A stretch of 5,471 bases of DNA, from assembly GCA_946482625.1 (NCBI GenBank), contig CAMLSH010000286.1, positions 1 to 5,471 of the forward strand, in the 5' to 3' direction. Source of the DNA: an uncultured Opitutaceae bacterium. Lineage in GTDB: Bacteria; Verrucomicrobiota; Verrucomicrobiae; Opitutales; Opitutaceae. The notes below the pieces were generated by a model. The model was not told the DNA's origin. It made no database searches and worked only from the letters and a program-made list of their open reading frames with translations. Position 1 is the first letter of the stretch; every line of letters begins with the position of its first letter. The position numbers and the translations under genes were made by a program. This document shows, piece by piece, positions 5,206 to 5,471 of the stretch.

Positions 5206-5471
5206 ATGTTCGGTCTCTTCAAAAAATTTAAGGACGGTTTCGCCAAAACGGTTTCCGCCATCGCGGCGAAGACGGCGGCAATCTTTGGTCAGAAACCCAT
5301 CGACGCCTCATCGCTCGAAACGCTGGAAGAGGCGCTCTACACGGCGGACTTCGGTGTCGAGACGACCGAGGAAATCCTGACCGAGATCAAAGCGGCCTAC
5401 AAAAACGACAAAGCGCTCCACGGTCAGCAGGCGGCGCAGATCGGCGCCGCGGTTTTAAAACGCGTGCTGGC
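5206..5471 (+). CDS. ftsY: Signal recognition particle receptor FtsY, N-terminal part (3' end outside window)
   Basis: FtsY is the SRP receptor GTPase that docks ribosome-SRP complexes at the inner membrane for co-translational insertion. The 88 complete codons visible start MFGLFKKFKDGFAKT and continue with LETLEEALYTADFGVETTEEIL, the helical N domain of the SRP GTPases. The GTPase G domain lies beyond the right edge. The protein has no long acidic A domain; instead, a short amphipathic, Lys/Phe-rich start leads almost directly into the N domain, as in compact FtsY forms, and could provide the membrane contact. ATG 5206 is the natural start. No Shine-Dalgarno sequence precedes it (GGTCATTTCCCCTC lies upstream). 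It follows nusB by 137 bp in the same direction. Confidence 0.93.
   Translation, partial: MFGLFKKFKDGFAKTVSAIAAKTAAIFGQKPIDASSLETLEEALYTADFGVETTEEILTEIKAAYKNDKALHGQQAAQIGAAVLKRVL

Noticed and set aside
5094..5231. 45-codon plus-strand open frame with a hydrophobic middle (GLQAALLFLIGFHW)
   Set aside because: It is built largely from the heptad repeats, runs into the ftsY coding start in another frame, and has no ribosome site. A decayed gene or small membrane peptide cannot be excluded, but there is no support.

Overview
The window is GC-rich, housekeeping-type chromosomal DNA. The gene set and protein flavour (a RarA with the TTHNP variant, a ribH-nusB-ftsY run, compact hairpin-rich spacers) suggest a member of the Verrucomicrobiota, probably an Opitutaceae-like bacterium. 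That placement is inference from pattern memory, not from a database search. I see no tRNA, rRNA, CRISPR array, transposase, prophage or defence genes.

Layout. Bases 1-849 (minus) hold the N-terminal 283 residues of a ComEC/Rec2-type DNA-uptake channel, cut by the left edge. After a 40-bp divergent gap, rarA (890-2275, plus) encodes a complete AAA+ replication-fork maintenance ATPase. A 194-bp spacer packed with small hairpins follows. It leads to a small exported protein of unknown function (2470-2919), which ends at a clean Rho-independent terminator (2951-2977). A spacer with an 85-bp folded element bounded by GTAGC/GCTAC (3026-3110) separates this from a complete minus-strand transglutaminase-like protease-fold gene (3146-4021). 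A 124-bp divergent gap then leads to a plus-strand series: ribH (4146-4619), nusB (4616-5068, overlapping ribH by 4 bp as ATGA), and the start of ftsY (5206 to the right edge).

How the genes relate. RibH (riboflavin synthesis) and NusB (rRNA antitermination) are translationally coupled. FtsY (SRP receptor) lies downstream after a 137-bp spacer containing a perfect 24-bp palindrome over the nusB stop codon and GGTCATT-type heptad repeats. ComEC and RarA are divergent neighbours, both concerned with DNA, but nothing shows they are functionally linked. The transglutaminase and the exported protein are separate single-gene units.

No new multi-gene system is apparent. The most interesting signals are in the spacers: the nusB-stop palindrome, the heptad repeats before ftsY, the two folded non-coding elements flanking the small exported gene, and a stable hairpin running into that gene's start codon.
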